DNA from: Bacillota bacterium
GTDB taxonomy: Bacteria; Bacillota; Clostridia; DSM-8532
Length of the DNA: 49,065 nt
Reading direction: 5' to 3'
NCBI GenBank assembly: GCA_022702935.2
Contig: JAKIML020000056.1
Location: 1-49,065 of the forward strand
The notes below the pieces were generated by a model. That model worked only from the letters and a program-made list of their open reading frames with translations, did not search any database and had not been told where the DNA came from. Position 1 is the first letter of the stretch. Every line of letters begins with the position of its first letter. Of the stretch, positions 25,688 to 33,874 are shown piece by piece. Made by a program: the position numbers and the translations under genes.

Positions 25688-26887
25688 ATGACATTGGATG
25701 AGATTATTGCGCTGGATAAGAAATACTATATGAATACCTTTGGAGACAGATTGCCAGTTTGCTTTGTCAAAGGACAGGGCATGAAACTCTGGGATACCGA
25801 GGGAAAGGTTTATACCGATTTCATTGCGGGGATTGCCGTCAGTGCCCTGGGCCATTCCCACCCTGCACTGGTTAATGCCATTGTTGAACAGGCACAGAAA
25901 TTTATACACTGCTCCAATTACTACTATGTTGAGTCCCAGGCTAAGCTGGCCCAACTGATTGTGGAAAATTCCTGCGCCGATAAGGTGTTCTTTGCCAACA
26001 GCGGCGCCGAAGCCAATGAGGGCGCCATAAAGCTTGCACGCCTCTATTTCAGGAAAAAGGGACAGCCCGAAAAGTTTGAAATCATTACCCTTGAAAAGTC
26101 CTTCCACGGCAGAACGCTGGCGACGCTGGCGGCCACCGGCCAGGAGAAGCATCAAAAGAATTACAGCCCATTGACGCCCAAGTTTATAAGTGTTCCCATC
26201 AATGATATTGAAGCCCTGGATCAGGCCATCAATGACAACACCTGTGCCGTCATGTTGGAGCCCATTCAGGGAGAAAGCGGGGTCAACCCCACCAAGGTGG
26301 ACTATATCCGTCAGGTTCGGGAGCTCTGCAATAAGCGGAACATCCTCCTTATCTTCGACGAGGTGCAATGTGGTCTGGGTCGGACAGGCAAGCTGTTTGG
26401 TTATGAGCATTACGGTGTGGAGCCCGATATCTTTACCCTGGCCAAAGCCTTAGGCGGCGGCTTCCCCATTGGTGCACTCTGCGCCAAGGAACCCTATGCC
26501 AGCACCTTTGAACCCGGGGACCACGGCTCCACCTTTGGCGGAAACCCCCTGGCCTGCAATACCGCTTATGCGGTTCTCTCCGCCATCATTAACGATAAGC
26601 TGTGTGAAAACTCAGCCGCCATGGGCCAATACCTGATGGAGAAGCTCAATGGCCTCAAGGAAAAATACCCCTTCATTGTTGAGGTTCGGGGCAAGGGCCT
26701 TATGGTGGGTATGGAGTTCTCCATCCCCAAGGCCAATGACATTAAGAAGCAGTGCCTGAAGGCCGGCTATCTTGTGGGCGCGGTGGGCGATAACATCATC
26801 CGCATGCTGCCTCCCCTCATTGTGAGCAAGGAGGACATCGACGGACTTGTGAATGCCTACGACCAAATCTTTTCCCGGCTTCAATAA
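25688..26887 (+). CDS. argD: Class III aminotransferase, probably acetylornithine aminotransferase
   Basis: PLP enzyme of 399 aa, start ATG at 25688 with GGAGGT seven bases upstream (a GTG at 25679 overlaps that site). Landmarks: FANSGAEANEGAIKLAR (cofactor phosphate), SFHGRTLATLAATGQEKH, the aspartate in LLIFDEVQCGLGRTGK, and the cofactor lysine in TLAKALGGGFPIGA. HGSTFGGNPLACNTAYAVL completes the site. These fit acetylornithine aminotransferase of arginine synthesis; ornithine and GABA aminotransferases are close relatives and cannot be fully ruled out. The other arginine genes are not adjacent. It ends in a 145-bp inverted-repeat element that may act as terminator. Confidence 0.85.
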   Translation: MTLDEIIALDKKYYMNTFGDRLPVCFVKGQGMKLWDTEGKVYTDFIAGIAVSALGHSHPALVNAIVEQAQKFIHCSNYYYVESQAKLAQLIVENSCADKVFFANSGAEANEGAIKLARLYFRKKGQPEKFEIITLEKSFHGRTLATLAATGQEKHQKNYSPLTPKFISVPINDIEALDQAINDNTCAVMLEPIQGESGVNPTKVDYIRQVRELCNKRNILLIFDEVQCGLGRTGKLFGYEHYGVEPDIFTLAKALGGGFPIGALCAKEPYASTFEPGDHGSTFGGNPLACNTAYAVLSAIINDKLCENSAAMGQYLMEKLNGLKEKYPFIVEVRGKGLMVGMEFSIPKANDIKKQCLKAGYLVGAVGDNIIRMLPPLIVSKEDIDGLVNAYDQIFSRLQ

Positions 26888-26898
26888 AACTTCATAAA

Positions 26899-27043
26899 GG
26901 GCCTGTCTCAAAGCATTTATTAGGCCATGGTGTTCTCATCTTCCAGCGGTCCAATTCGCAGGAAGTTGTTCATCTGCTCCTGCTTAAGGCTGCAGATGAG
27001 AACCCATGGTCTTGTATTGTCTGTTTTGCTTTGAGACAGCCCC
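26899..27043. mobile_element. 145-bp nested inverted-repeat element, MITE-like
   Basis: Outer arms GGGCCTGTCTCAAAGCA (26899-26915) and TGCTTTGAGACAGCCCC (27027-27043) are inverted with one mismatch in 17. Inside, CCATGGTGTTCTCATCT (26925-26941) pairs with AGATGAGAACCCATGG (26994-27009), and GCAGGA pairs with TCCTGC at the tip. Short elements with GGGGCTGTCTCAAA-like ends occur beside clostridial insertion sequences. I see no convincing target-site duplication. The minus strand has a short open frame through most of the element. The right arm is followed by TTCTTTTT, so the structure could also terminate argD. Confidence 0.6.
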
Positions 27044-27100
27044 TTCTTTTTATGGGAAAAGATATTTGTTGGTTTTTATGCAACAGAACAAGCCAAGACG

Positions 27101-27108
27101 CATACAAT
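27101..27108 (+). promoter_or_regulatory. Possible mother-cell sporulation promoter (-10 element)
   Basis: CATACAAT matches the -10 element used by sigma-E/sigma-K in sporulating Firmicutes, and lies 33 bases before the first of three small spore-like genes. The -35 region (ACAGAACAAG) is at best a sigma-K-like AC. Suggestive only. Confidence 0.35.
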
Positions 27109-27141
27109 TGAATGCAGATACTTTTATTGACGGGTGATGTC

Positions 27142-27447
27142 ATGTCTGACAGCTATAGTGTATTTGATAAACTTGGGGGACAAATTCAGAAGAAGAAACT
27201 TGAAAAGGCCATTGAGATGTTCAAAAACGAGAGCCCCCAGGAGCTTCGCAAGAGATTGGGACAAATGAACACCCAAGAAATCCTTGAAAAGATGGATGAA
27301 TACGATCCCAACAAATTGAGACAAATGGGTATCAATATCGATGAACTCAAAGGCAGAATCACCGACAGAGATTTTGAGAAGCTTATTCAAATACTGGGCC
27401 CGGATGGTGTGGTTATTGCCAAAAAGCTTAAATCCCTATTGAAATAA
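27142..27447 (+). CDS. Small helical protein of unknown function
   Basis: I do not recognise this 101-aa protein. It is soluble, helical and highly charged: KLEKAIEMFKNESPQELRKRLGQMNTQEILEKMDEYDPNKLRQMGINIDELKGRITDRDFEKL gives a series of short amphipathic helices, and the end is a basic IAKKLKSLLK. No cysteine, signal peptide or membrane segment. The start at 27142 is chosen over 27112 because the extra residues look non-coding. It is the first of three consecutive small genes (16 and 7 bases apart) that precede sleB, with a possible sporulation -10 element upstream, so a spore-related role is a reasonable guess. Confidence 0.7.
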   Translation: MSDSYSVFDKLGGQIQKKKLEKAIEMFKNESPQELRKRLGQMNTQEILEKMDEYDPNKLRQMGINIDELKGRITDRDFEKLIQILGPDGVVIAKKLKSLLK

Positions 27448-27463
27448 ACGGGAGGTGAACACC

Positions 27464-27871
27464 ATGGCTGATGATCTCGACAAGAAGATCAAGCAAATCG
27501 CCGATATGTTTGGGGTTTCGGATACCAGTGGCCTCAAGAACATTGTTGAGAATATAATGCCGTCGGGCGCATCTCAGGAACCTCCTTCAACCAGCAGTTC
27601 CAGTGATTCCTCCTCCGGGGATTACGACAATGCGATACCTGCTTCGAACTTCAGAAACAACGGGATCAACGCGGGAATCCTGAATCAGGCCCAGGAAATG
27701 ATGCGGATGCTCAACAATGTGACCGACTCGCGCATTACGCTCTTAAACTCGGTTCAGCCCTTTTTGGGACCTCAAAGGCAGCAGCGTCTTGGTGGGGCCA
27801 TTCAGCTTCTGAAGGTTATAAACATTATCAGTGCCATATCGCCTACAATCAACCGGAATCCGAAGGGGTGA
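27464..27871 (+). CDS. Small protein of unknown function with disordered Ser-rich middle
   Basis: 135 aa, not assigned to a family. The ATG at 27464 follows GGGAGGTG; a GTG at 27455 lies within that site. Residues 1-30 are a short helix pair, 35-55 a Ser/Asp/Pro-rich disordered stretch, and 75-125 a conserved-looking helical module (QEMMRMLNNVTDSRITLLNSVQPFLGPQRQQRLGGAIQLLKVINII). Modules of this last form, a few charged helices ending in a hydrophobic one, recur in small clostridial proteins near spore genes; that is a recollection, not a search. Second gene in the cluster. Confidence 0.72.
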   Translation: MADDLDKKIKQIADMFGVSDTSGLKNIVENIMPSGASQEPPSTSSSSDSSSGDYDNAIPASNFRNNGINAGILNQAQEMMRMLNNVTDSRITLLNSVQPFLGPQRQQRLGGAIQLLKVINIISAISPTINRNPKG

Positions 27872-27878
27872 TTCAATC

Positions 27879-28151
27879 ATGGAACCTCGCGGCCTGAAAG
27901 ACATCCCCCTGCCCTACGAGGTGGAGGAGAACTGTCAACACCAAAACAATAATGCACCGTATCATTATGGGCATTATGGGGCGAATAATCTGCCGGCCAT
28001 GTTTCGGAACCTGAAGGTTGAGGATCTCATTCTCCTCTTTCTGATCATTCTGCTGTTGGCTGAAGGAAGTGATTGCGATTATCTCCTTGTGGGCATCCTA
28101 GTGGTGATCTTCCTGGCAGGTTTCGATGGCAACCCTTTTGGCATCCTGTAA
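27879..28151 (+). CDS. Small membrane-associated protein of unknown function
   Basis: 90 aa, start ATG at 27879 behind GAAGGGGTG. The N-terminal half is polar and rich in Asn, His and Tyr (HQNNNAPYHYGHYGANN), reminiscent of spore coat proteins. The C-terminal half has two hydrophobic stretches, LILLFLIILLLAEG and LLVGILVVIFLAG, separated by the acidic SDCDY. Small proteins with this two-stretch acidic-turn design are frequent in spore-forming Clostridia. Third gene of the cluster, 62 bases before sleB. A role in the spore surface or its membrane is an inference from make-up and place. Confidence 0.7.
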   Translation: MEPRGLKDIPLPYEVEENCQHQNNNAPYHYGHYGANNLPAMFRNLKVEDLILLFLIILLLAEGSDCDYLLVGILVVIFLAGFDGNPFGIL

Positions 28152-28213
28152 TCTATGTATAATTTTTGACCTATTGCAAAAGCTTTTTGTGATTACTTTG
28201 TTTGGAGGTATTC

Positions 28214-28900
28214 ATGAAAAGGTATACAAAAATTGCATGGGTCTATTTTATTACCCTTGTCCTTCTTGCAGGGGCTTATTTACTCTCCAATCATGCCAAC
28301 AATCTCAACCAGTTCAGTAAGGCCGCCATTTCTTATTACGGCTCCAGCGGCAAAGAGGTTACCGAAATACAAAAAAGGCTGAAGGCTTGGGGATACTACA
28401 AAGGCGCAGTGGACGGAAAATATGGATACCAGACTTATCAGGCCGTGCGCTATTTTCAAAGTAAGAATGGACTTAAGGTAGACGGTATTGCCGGAAAACA
28501 AACCCTGGCCGCTCTGGGGTTGCCCACAGGCAGTACAAGCTCCACAGCCAACAGGGATCTGGATATTCTGGCCCGGATTATCTACGGAGAAGCCCGTGGT
28601 GAGCCTTACGAAGGCCAGGTAGCGGTAGGCGCCGTGGTACTCAACAGAGTGGCCGACAGTCGTTTTCCCAATACAGTGGCCGGGGTCATCTATCAATCAG
28701 GTGCTTTTGACGCAGTCACCGACGGACAAATCAACCTGACCCCTAATGACACGGCATATAAAGCCGCACGGGATGCCCTGAACGGATGGGATCCCACCTA
28801 TGGCTGCATTTATTACTACAATCCGGCCACGGCCACCAGCAAATGGATATGGAGCCGCCCCATCATTGTTAAAATAGGACGGCACAATTTCTGCAAATAG
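28214..28900 (+). CDS. sleB: Spore cortex-lytic enzyme SleB-like
   Basis: 228 aa, start ATG at 28214 behind TTTGGAGG. Residues 8-28 are a signal anchor. Residues 45-100 are a peptidoglycan-binding domain (GKEVTEIQKRLKAWGYYKGAVDG, then GLKVDGIAGKQTLAALG). Residues 115-228 are the SleB-type hydrolase domain, a lytic transglycosylase; the catalytic glutamate is in IIYGEARGEPYEGQVAVGAVVLNRV. This layout is that of SleB, which degrades cortex during germination; its usual partner gene ypeB is not adjacent. A vegetative SleB-like hydrolase remains possible. It converges on the next gene with only seven bases between stops. Confidence 0.88.
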   Translation: MKRYTKIAWVYFITLVLLAGAYLLSNHANNLNQFSKAAISYYGSSGKEVTEIQKRLKAWGYYKGAVDGKYGYQTYQAVRYFQSKNGLKVDGIAGKQTLAALGLPTGSTSSTANRDLDILARIIYGEARGEPYEGQVAVGAVVLNRVADSRFPNTVAGVIYQSGAFDAVTDGQINLTPNDTAYKAARDALNGWDPTYGCIYYYNPATATSKWIWSRPIIVKIGRHNFCK

Positions 28901-28907
28901 GCATTTT

Positions 28908-30206
28908 TTATTTGGACGAGGAGCGCACCGCTCCGTCCCCCGTCTCTACCATTTTACTGATGGGGTGGTACTTGTCCACGTATAGCTCAACACGCTCATC
29001 ATCAATAATACGGCTCACATAGACAGTATAACCGGGTGATCCTTCTGAAATGACACGGGTTTCACCCTTGGCCAAATCCTTATTGACGGTGGTAATGACC
29101 GACGGGGGAACCTCATCCCGCTTCTGCGCAATGAGGATGCCGCTTCTCAATTCACCGGTGGACACCCAATAGACGCTCAACTCCCCCTGGGAGACCTGGG
29201 TGAGCAGCATAAGACTGCGCTCGGTATTGTTTTTCAGGACAAGATTTGCACCCACGCCTTCAATGATGGCCTCCAAACCGGGCTCTGAATAGGGAACCGG
29301 ATGATTGGCTTGCTTTCTGTTGGCAACCTCTATGCCCTCAATGGAAAGCCCCGACTGATAAAGGGCTGTGGCCATGCGATTGAGCAGATCCTTTTCAACA
29401 TCGGAAGAAAAAGTATTAAAATCGATAAGTTGGGCCAGGTTCATCTCCTCGCCCTTTTTAATCACGCGGCCATACAGGGCTTGAAGGGCCTCGTTGGCCC
29501 TACCCTCAAGGCTGCTGTCAATGGGCATATTGCTTTTGGAAATCAGCACCGAAAAGAGTTCATCGTAGCGCTTTGGCCCCGGTGTGCTGACAAAAACGGT
29601 CCCCGGTTCCTGGGTATTCACCCGATAGGGCGCATCTCCAAGGGTGGCAATGACCTGCTTAAGCTCCTCTTCCAGACGCTGATAATCCACCGTCAATCCG
29701 GGCACCTGGGGAATATAACGAAGCACATCCCCTTCAATCTCATAGTATTCTGCGACGGGCTCCCGCTCCAGGGGCTTAAAGATGGCCTCACACTGGGCCA
29801 GGAGTTTGCCTGAGTTCAGCTTGATTACAGGAGTAAGGTTTATATCTTTCCCCATGCCGTTCAAGAGCTCATCAAGACTGTTGGAAGCCAGGACTGCCTG
29901 CAAATTCTCCAGGGTCTTGTCCATATCCACCGAGACATCCAGCTCTGTATAAGGAATTCGGTGGGTGGATTGGTCAACCTCCAGGGTTAACACCCCGTTT
30001 TTTATTTTCTCCTGTAAATAGGTTTCCAGGCTCTTTCTGGCATCGTCCATGGTCATACCGCCAACTGGCACGGTTCCAAGGGTTGTGCTTTCAGCAACTG
30101 TTTCCACCCTCATAAAGGATAGTGCGATAAAACCCGCTCCTACTCCCAGAAAGACCTGGAGCATCAGAACAAGCAACCAGGAAAAACGCTTGAAGCCCTT
30201 CATCAT
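28908..30206 (-). CDS. VanW/G5-type cell-envelope protein
   Basis: 432 aa; I prefer the ATG at 30206 (MKGFKRFSWLLVLML after a double Met), which lies nine bases past GGAG. A signal anchor spans about residues 5-30. The middle has two repeats of the peptidoglycan-binding-4 type (VPVGGMTMDDARKSLETYLQ; then LPQ-like VLRYIPQVPGLTVDYQRLEEEL). Residues 255-350 resemble a degenerate VanW domain, and 370-420 a G5-like beta domain (GETRVISEGSPGYTVYVSRII). The protein probably sits outside the membrane and contacts peptidoglycan. VanW itself has no known function, so no reaction is claimed. Confidence 0.75.
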   Translation of the reverse strand: MMKGFKRFSWLLVLMLQVFLGVGAGFIALSFMRVETVAESTTLGTVPVGGMTMDDARKSLETYLQEKIKNGVLTLEVDQSTHRIPYTELDVSVDMDKTLENLQAVLASNSLDELLNGMGKDINLTPVIKLNSGKLLAQCEAIFKPLEREPVAEYYEIEGDVLRYIPQVPGLTVDYQRLEEELKQVIATLGDAPYRVNTQEPGTVFVSTPGPKRYDELFSVLISKSNMPIDSSLEGRANEALQALYGRVIKKGEEMNLAQLIDFNTFSSDVEKDLLNRMATALYQSGLSIEGIEVANRKQANHPVPYSEPGLEAIIEGVGANLVLKNNTERSLMLLTQVSQGELSVYWVSTGELRSGILIAQKRDEVPPSVITTVNKDLAKGETRVISEGSPGYTVYVSRIIDDERVELYVDKYHPISKMVETGDGAVRSSSK

Positions 30207-30283
30207 TCGTATCATCTCCAACCAGAAAACTCAAGCAATTCATAGGCGCTAAACCGGCCCATTGGGATGAATATTACAAAAAG

Positions 30284-30303
30284 GGGTCAGGTTATCCTGA
30301 CCC
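30284..30303 (-). terminator. Terminator of the PRC-barrel gene
   Basis: GGGTCAGG (30284-30291) and CCTGACCC (30296-30303) form a perfect 8-bp stem with a 4-base loop, followed on the minus strand by CCTTTTT. It lies seven bases past the stop of the PRC-barrel gene. Confidence 0.88.
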
Positions 30304-30310
30304 GGTCTCT

Positions 30311-31237
30311 TTATTCTTCGTAGTTCATGACTAAATCTATCAGTTTCCCATTTTCTTTCACCAACTGAATCAAGTCCTCAGTGATGATGTCACCGGCATT
30401 GACCAGCACGTTGCCTGAGGCGTCATGGATGGTCTTGGTGACCTTCTTTCCTACAAGGAACTGGCGTTGACGATGCTCAAAGAGTTCAGCGGCACTCATG
30501 GAAGCATCCTCGGCCGGCTGGGAAAGCTCCGGTTCCTCGGGAAGGAGGTTCAAATCTGCCTCAGCAGGTTCCTCAGCCTGAACGGGATCCATGGTCTCTA
30601 TTCTGAAAAGATCATCCTTGAGCTCTTCCACCGGTACAGGGGGCACTTCAACTGCCGCCGGTTCCTGTGAGACCGCTATATCCGGTTCTGAATTATAATT
30701 TTTTTTTTCGTCTTCAGTGACTTCCTCTATGGCGCTGGGTGATTCGAGCAGCTTTTCCACAAAATCATCCTGGACAACCAGGAGGTTTTTACCAAAGGTG
30801 ATAATGCTGCTGCGAGGGATAATGCCCGAAGGCGTGGTGCTCTTAGCGGGAACAAATTCTACACCAATAATATTATAGGATGATTCCTCATCATTAAAGT
30901 AAATATCACCTGCTTCACCCAACAGGCTTCCCTTCTTAGTCAGTACGCGTGTACCTGTCACTGTAATATTCTTCTGCATCAGCTCGATGGCTGCGGGGAT
31001 TTTTACAATATCGCTGATGTCGTCAGGCTGTTGGATGGTAAGCGCATATTCACCAATACCTAATACTCTGTCAGCCGGTATAACGCCCCCTGCAAGAGAC
31101 CTGATGCCACTATCAATGATAAAAAAATCAATGGTGCCTTTCGAAGCATTAATGATCACGTTCTTGACCTTTCCGATCTCATTACCGTCAAAAATGCTCA
31201 CTACAGGCAGTCCTATAATCTGCTGAGCGGTTTTCAT
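30311..31237 (-). CDS. PRC-barrel domain protein
   Basis: 308 aa, cytoplasmic by sequence. Two PRC-barrels: residues 3-72 (QQIIGLPVVSIFDGNEIGKVKNVIINASKG) and 90-155 (TGTRVLTKKGSLLGEAGDIYFNDEE). A disordered Glu/Pro/Ala stretch spans about 170-255. The C-terminus, VGKKVTKTIHDASGNVLVNAGDIITEDLIQL, looks like a further small barrel. PRC-barrels occur in RimM, photosynthetic reaction centres and small clostridial sporulation proteins such as the YlmC group. No enzyme motif. Single gene with its own terminator. Confidence 0.82.
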   Translation of the reverse strand: MKTAQQIIGLPVVSIFDGNEIGKVKNVIINASKGTIDFFIIDSGIRSLAGGVIPADRVLGIGEYALTIQQPDDISDIVKIPAAIELMQKNITVTGTRVLTKKGSLLGEAGDIYFNDEESSYNIIGVEFVPAKSTTPSGIIPRSSIITFGKNLLVVQDDFVEKLLESPSAIEEVTEDEKKNYNSEPDIAVSQEPAAVEVPPVPVEELKDDLFRIETMDPVQAEEPAEADLNLLPEEPELSQPAEDASMSAAELFEHRQRQFLVGKKVTKTIHDASGNVLVNAGDIITEDLIQLVKENGKLIDLVMNYEE

Positions 31238-31364
31238 TCCTCAGCTACCCCCTTAATGGTTTCAAAAATATATCCAAACATTTATCCTTCGTAAAAATTA
31301 TGGCATATCACATATTATCATATCAGTTAAGCGAAAATATATCAATGACCATCCACTAAAACTT

Positions 31365-32252
31365 TCAAAGATTTCGTAAAATATTGTCCCTTGTTTCCCT
31401 ATCCAGCAGACCTTCATAGTCCTTAAGGATCTTGTGTACATGATCAATTTGCTGGGTGTGTTTATACAGTGCACACAGATCCACCACTACCCAGGTAAAG
31501 AGCTCTCCATCAATCATGCCACTGGCTAGAACGGCTTCATAGGCCAATATGGCATCCAGATTCTCATGGTTGGCTTTGCTGTCCAGAGCCTGGGCCAGCA
31601 GCCGCTCAACAAAGGGCTGATCGTATGTCTTATGCGCCAGTTCTGTGGCTGCCGCAGCCTCTTCAAAGGAAGCCTCAAGTTCCTCCTGGGGCTGTTGGGA
31701 CAGAGGTTCTTCATGGCATGGCCCTTCCTCGGGCTCCTGATAGGACTCCTGGTCAGATTCCTGCTCAGATTCCGCGTAGGTGTCCTCATAGGATTCCTGA
31801 TAGGACTCCTCATCGGATTCTTCTTCATCATCCTCGAGGGATTCTCCAAAGGGTTCCTCAAGCAGCTCATCATGCCCCTCAAATTCAAAGGCAGGCGCCT
31901 GCTGCTCGCCACTGAGCAGGGCTTCCACAAGGGAGGTCTCCGGGGTTTTCTCCTCGGCTCCCTGCTCCAGCTTCTTACGAACACTTGTCAGAATGAAGCC
32001 TGACAGGGCCAGAAGGATGAGGATTGAAACAATAACCGATAAAACAAGCGGAAAGTACAGCCATCTTGTCATAAGATTTGCAACCAAGGGAACCAGGGCT
32101 GAACAAATCATAGCAAGCACTGTACTTGTCGCCAGATAAACCTTATTTTTCTTATCAGCCATTTGAGCCTTTTTCATCAGGAAAAACACAATGACGGATG
32201 AAAGAAGGATGACGGCTAAAGCAATGAGTATGTATTTTAAATAGACCGGCAT
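31365..32252 (-). CDS. Membrane protein with acidic repeat linker, unknown function
   Basis: 295 aa, not recognised. Three membrane helices at about 5-27, 40-62 and 68-90. Then comes a very acidic linker (about 130-185) with repeated ESYQES/ESDQES units, encoded by a run of 15- and 30-base near-repeats at about 31725-31835. The C-terminal 80 residues are helical and TPR-like (AILAYEAVLASGMIDGELFTWVVVDLCALYKH). The layout suggests a membrane anchor, a flexible arm and a protein-binding domain in the cytoplasm. The gene lies between cwlD and the PRC-barrel gene on the same strand. Confidence 0.75.
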   Translation of the reverse strand: MPVYLKYILIALAVILLSSVIVFFLMKKAQMADKKNKVYLATSTVLAMICSALVPLVANLMTRWLYFPLVLSVIVSILILLALSGFILTSVRKKLEQGAEEKTPETSLVEALLSGEQQAPAFEFEGHDELLEEPFGESLEDDEEESDEESYQESYEDTYAESEQESDQESYQEPEEGPCHEEPLSQQPQEELEASFEEAAAATELAHKTYDQPFVERLLAQALDSKANHENLDAILAYEAVLASGMIDGELFTWVVVDLCALYKHTQQIDHVHKILKDYEGLLDRETRDNILRNL

Positions 32253-32328
32253 AGGTAAGGCTCACCCCATCTTTTGTAGAATAAACTCATGATATCTATA
32301 TCGGTTGCTCGGCATTCATGGCTTAAGC

Positions 32329-33039
32329 CTATTTGCCGAAATAGCTGTCGATGCCAAGCTTAATGGCCTTGGCCAACTGTTCCTGATATTCCAGGGTCCT
32401 CAGCTTTGCCTCCTCCTCCTTATTGGATAAGAACCCGCATTCAATAAGGGCTGTGGGCACTTTGATATCCCTGAATATAACAATCTTCTCTTTCTTCACT
32501 AAGGCCACCCGTTTGTTTTCCGGATCTACCGATAACAAGGAATTTTGAATGCTCTTGGCCAGCCTCTCGCTGTCGGTGGAGGAAGGCGGATAGAAGGTCT
32601 GGGCGCCCTTATACTGAGTATCAGAAAAACCATTCATATGGATGCTGACAGCGATATCGGCATTGCTCTCATCAATGATCTTTCTTCTTCTGGTCAGATC
32701 CTGCTTTCTCTTTTCATACATGGTGTTGGCGCCCTGGGAATACTGGAGGGTATCCTCGGTCCGGGTCATGATGACGGTATAGCCGTCCTGCTCCAGAAGG
32801 TCCTTCACCAGCTTGGCAATTCTTAAATTCAAATCCTTTTCGGCTATGCCTGAGTAATCACTGGTCACCCCGGGATCTTCACCACCATGACCTGCATCCA
32901 GTACCACAATAGGACTGCGATTGTTAAAGGAGGCCTCTGTGATAGGATTGGCACCACTGTCAATGCTGAATATGGCTATGGACAAGAAAAGAATCAATAG
33001 AATCAGAACAGCATTTTTTCTCTTAACTAAAACAATCAT
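32329..33039 (-). CDS. cwlD: N-acetylmuramoyl-L-alanine amidase, CwlD-like
   Basis: Zinc amidase of the Amidase_3 family, 236 aa. The ATG at 33039 is preferred; one at 33051 is also possible, but GGGATGGG fits the former better. A signal anchor covers about residues 8-27. Zinc ligands and catalytic sites: IVVLDAGHGGEDPG (His), the glutamate in IAEKDLNLRIAKLV, SIHMNGF (second His) and the glutamate in TALIECGFLSN. Length, with no binding repeats, fits CwlD, which removes peptide side chains to make muramic lactam in spore cortex. It occurs in the same spore-rich stretch as sleB. Confidence 0.85.
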   Translation of the reverse strand: MIVLVKRKNAVLILLILFLSIAIFSIDSGANPITEASFNNRSPIVVLDAGHGGEDPGVTSDYSGIAEKDLNLRIAKLVKDLLEQDGYTVIMTRTEDTLQYSQGANTMYEKRKQDLTRRRKIIDESNADIAVSIHMNGFSDTQYKGAQTFYPPSSTDSERLAKSIQNSLLSVDPENKRVALVKKEKIVIFRDIKVPTALIECGFLSNKEEEAKLRTLEYQEQLAKAIKLGIDSYFGK

Positions 33040-33125
33040 GTGATATCCCATCCCTGCGACTATCTTTGTACTAACATATTCACGGGAGGGTTGGCCATAT
33101 CACAAAAAAACGTGCCTGTCTTTCC

Positions 33126-33680
33126 TCATCGTTTTGGGGGTCTTTTTTTAGGCTTAATCCCCAGCAGTTTTCTTACATAGGCTGCCATATAGAATTCATA
33201 ATGGCCTGCAAAATAGCCAAGGCCTGCAATAATCACTATGAGAATAAAGGACAGGAGATAATGAAGGGGCTGGTTTCCGATAAGCCGGGTAAACCAATAG
33301 AGGGGGCCTCCTATCCCTTGATAGATTCTGCGCTGGAAGGTTTGCAGGGACTCAGGAAAGCCCAGGTTCATAACGATAATCTGCAGAATGATGAGGGGTA
33401 TAACGCCAATAAGGCCGTAAAACAGCCCTTTGAAGGGTGAGGGATTGATATTGTACTGGGGTCTCTTTTCCTTGAAGGCGATGTTCCTCATATCCACATA
33501 GATTGTATAGAAGGACAACAGAAACACGAGAAAGGAAAACAGGGGTACGAAGCCGGCAGAGCCCTCCTTGGCGAAATTCAGGGCCAGAAGCGCAAAGACG
33601 ACAAAGACAATGAGCATGATAAGATAGTCCGTAGTGACCTTCAAGCCTCTTTTAAGCTGTGAATACCATCGATTATCCAT
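33126..33680 (-). CDS. Multi-pass membrane protein of unknown function
   Basis: 184 aa from the ATG at 33680, preceded by ATAGGAATG; a TTG at 33716 is the only earlier start. Four hydrophobic segments at about 18-36, 43-60, 80-102 and 140-162. The tail, LLGIKPKKRPPKR, is strongly basic and should stay inside. I recognise no family. It lies between cwlD and the bactofilin-like gene on the same strand, with its own space on both sides. Confidence 0.72.
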   Translation of the reverse strand: MDNRWYSQLKRGLKVTTDYLIMLIVFVVFALLALNFAKEGSAGFVPLFSFLVFLLSFYTIYVDMRNIAFKEKRPQYNINPSPFKGLFYGLIGVIPLIILQIIVMNLGFPESLQTFQRRIYQGIGGPLYWFTRLIGNQPLHYLLSFILIVIIAGLGYFAGHYEFYMAAYVRKLLGIKPKKRPPKR

Positions 33681-33801
33681 AAAATCATTCCTATCGCTCG
33701 CTTGATAATAAGACAATTCTACACATTAACATACCAAAAGCGCCGGGATTTGTACAGAGAAAAACCAGCATAAACAGGCTCTCCCAGTATGTGGAAAACA
33801 C

Positions 33802-33837
33802 AGGCGCTGCTCACCCTCCACAGGACAAGCAGCGCCT
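33802..33837 (-). terminator. Terminator of the ECF sigma operon
   Basis: AGGCGCTGCT (33802-33811) and AGCAGCGCCT (33828-33837) form a 10-bp stem with a 16-base loop, then TGTGTTTTCC on the minus strand. It lies 38 bases past the bactofilin-like gene. Confidence 0.75.
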
Positions 33838-33874
33838 GGCAAAAGATAACGGCATTAAGACGTTAACTAATTCC

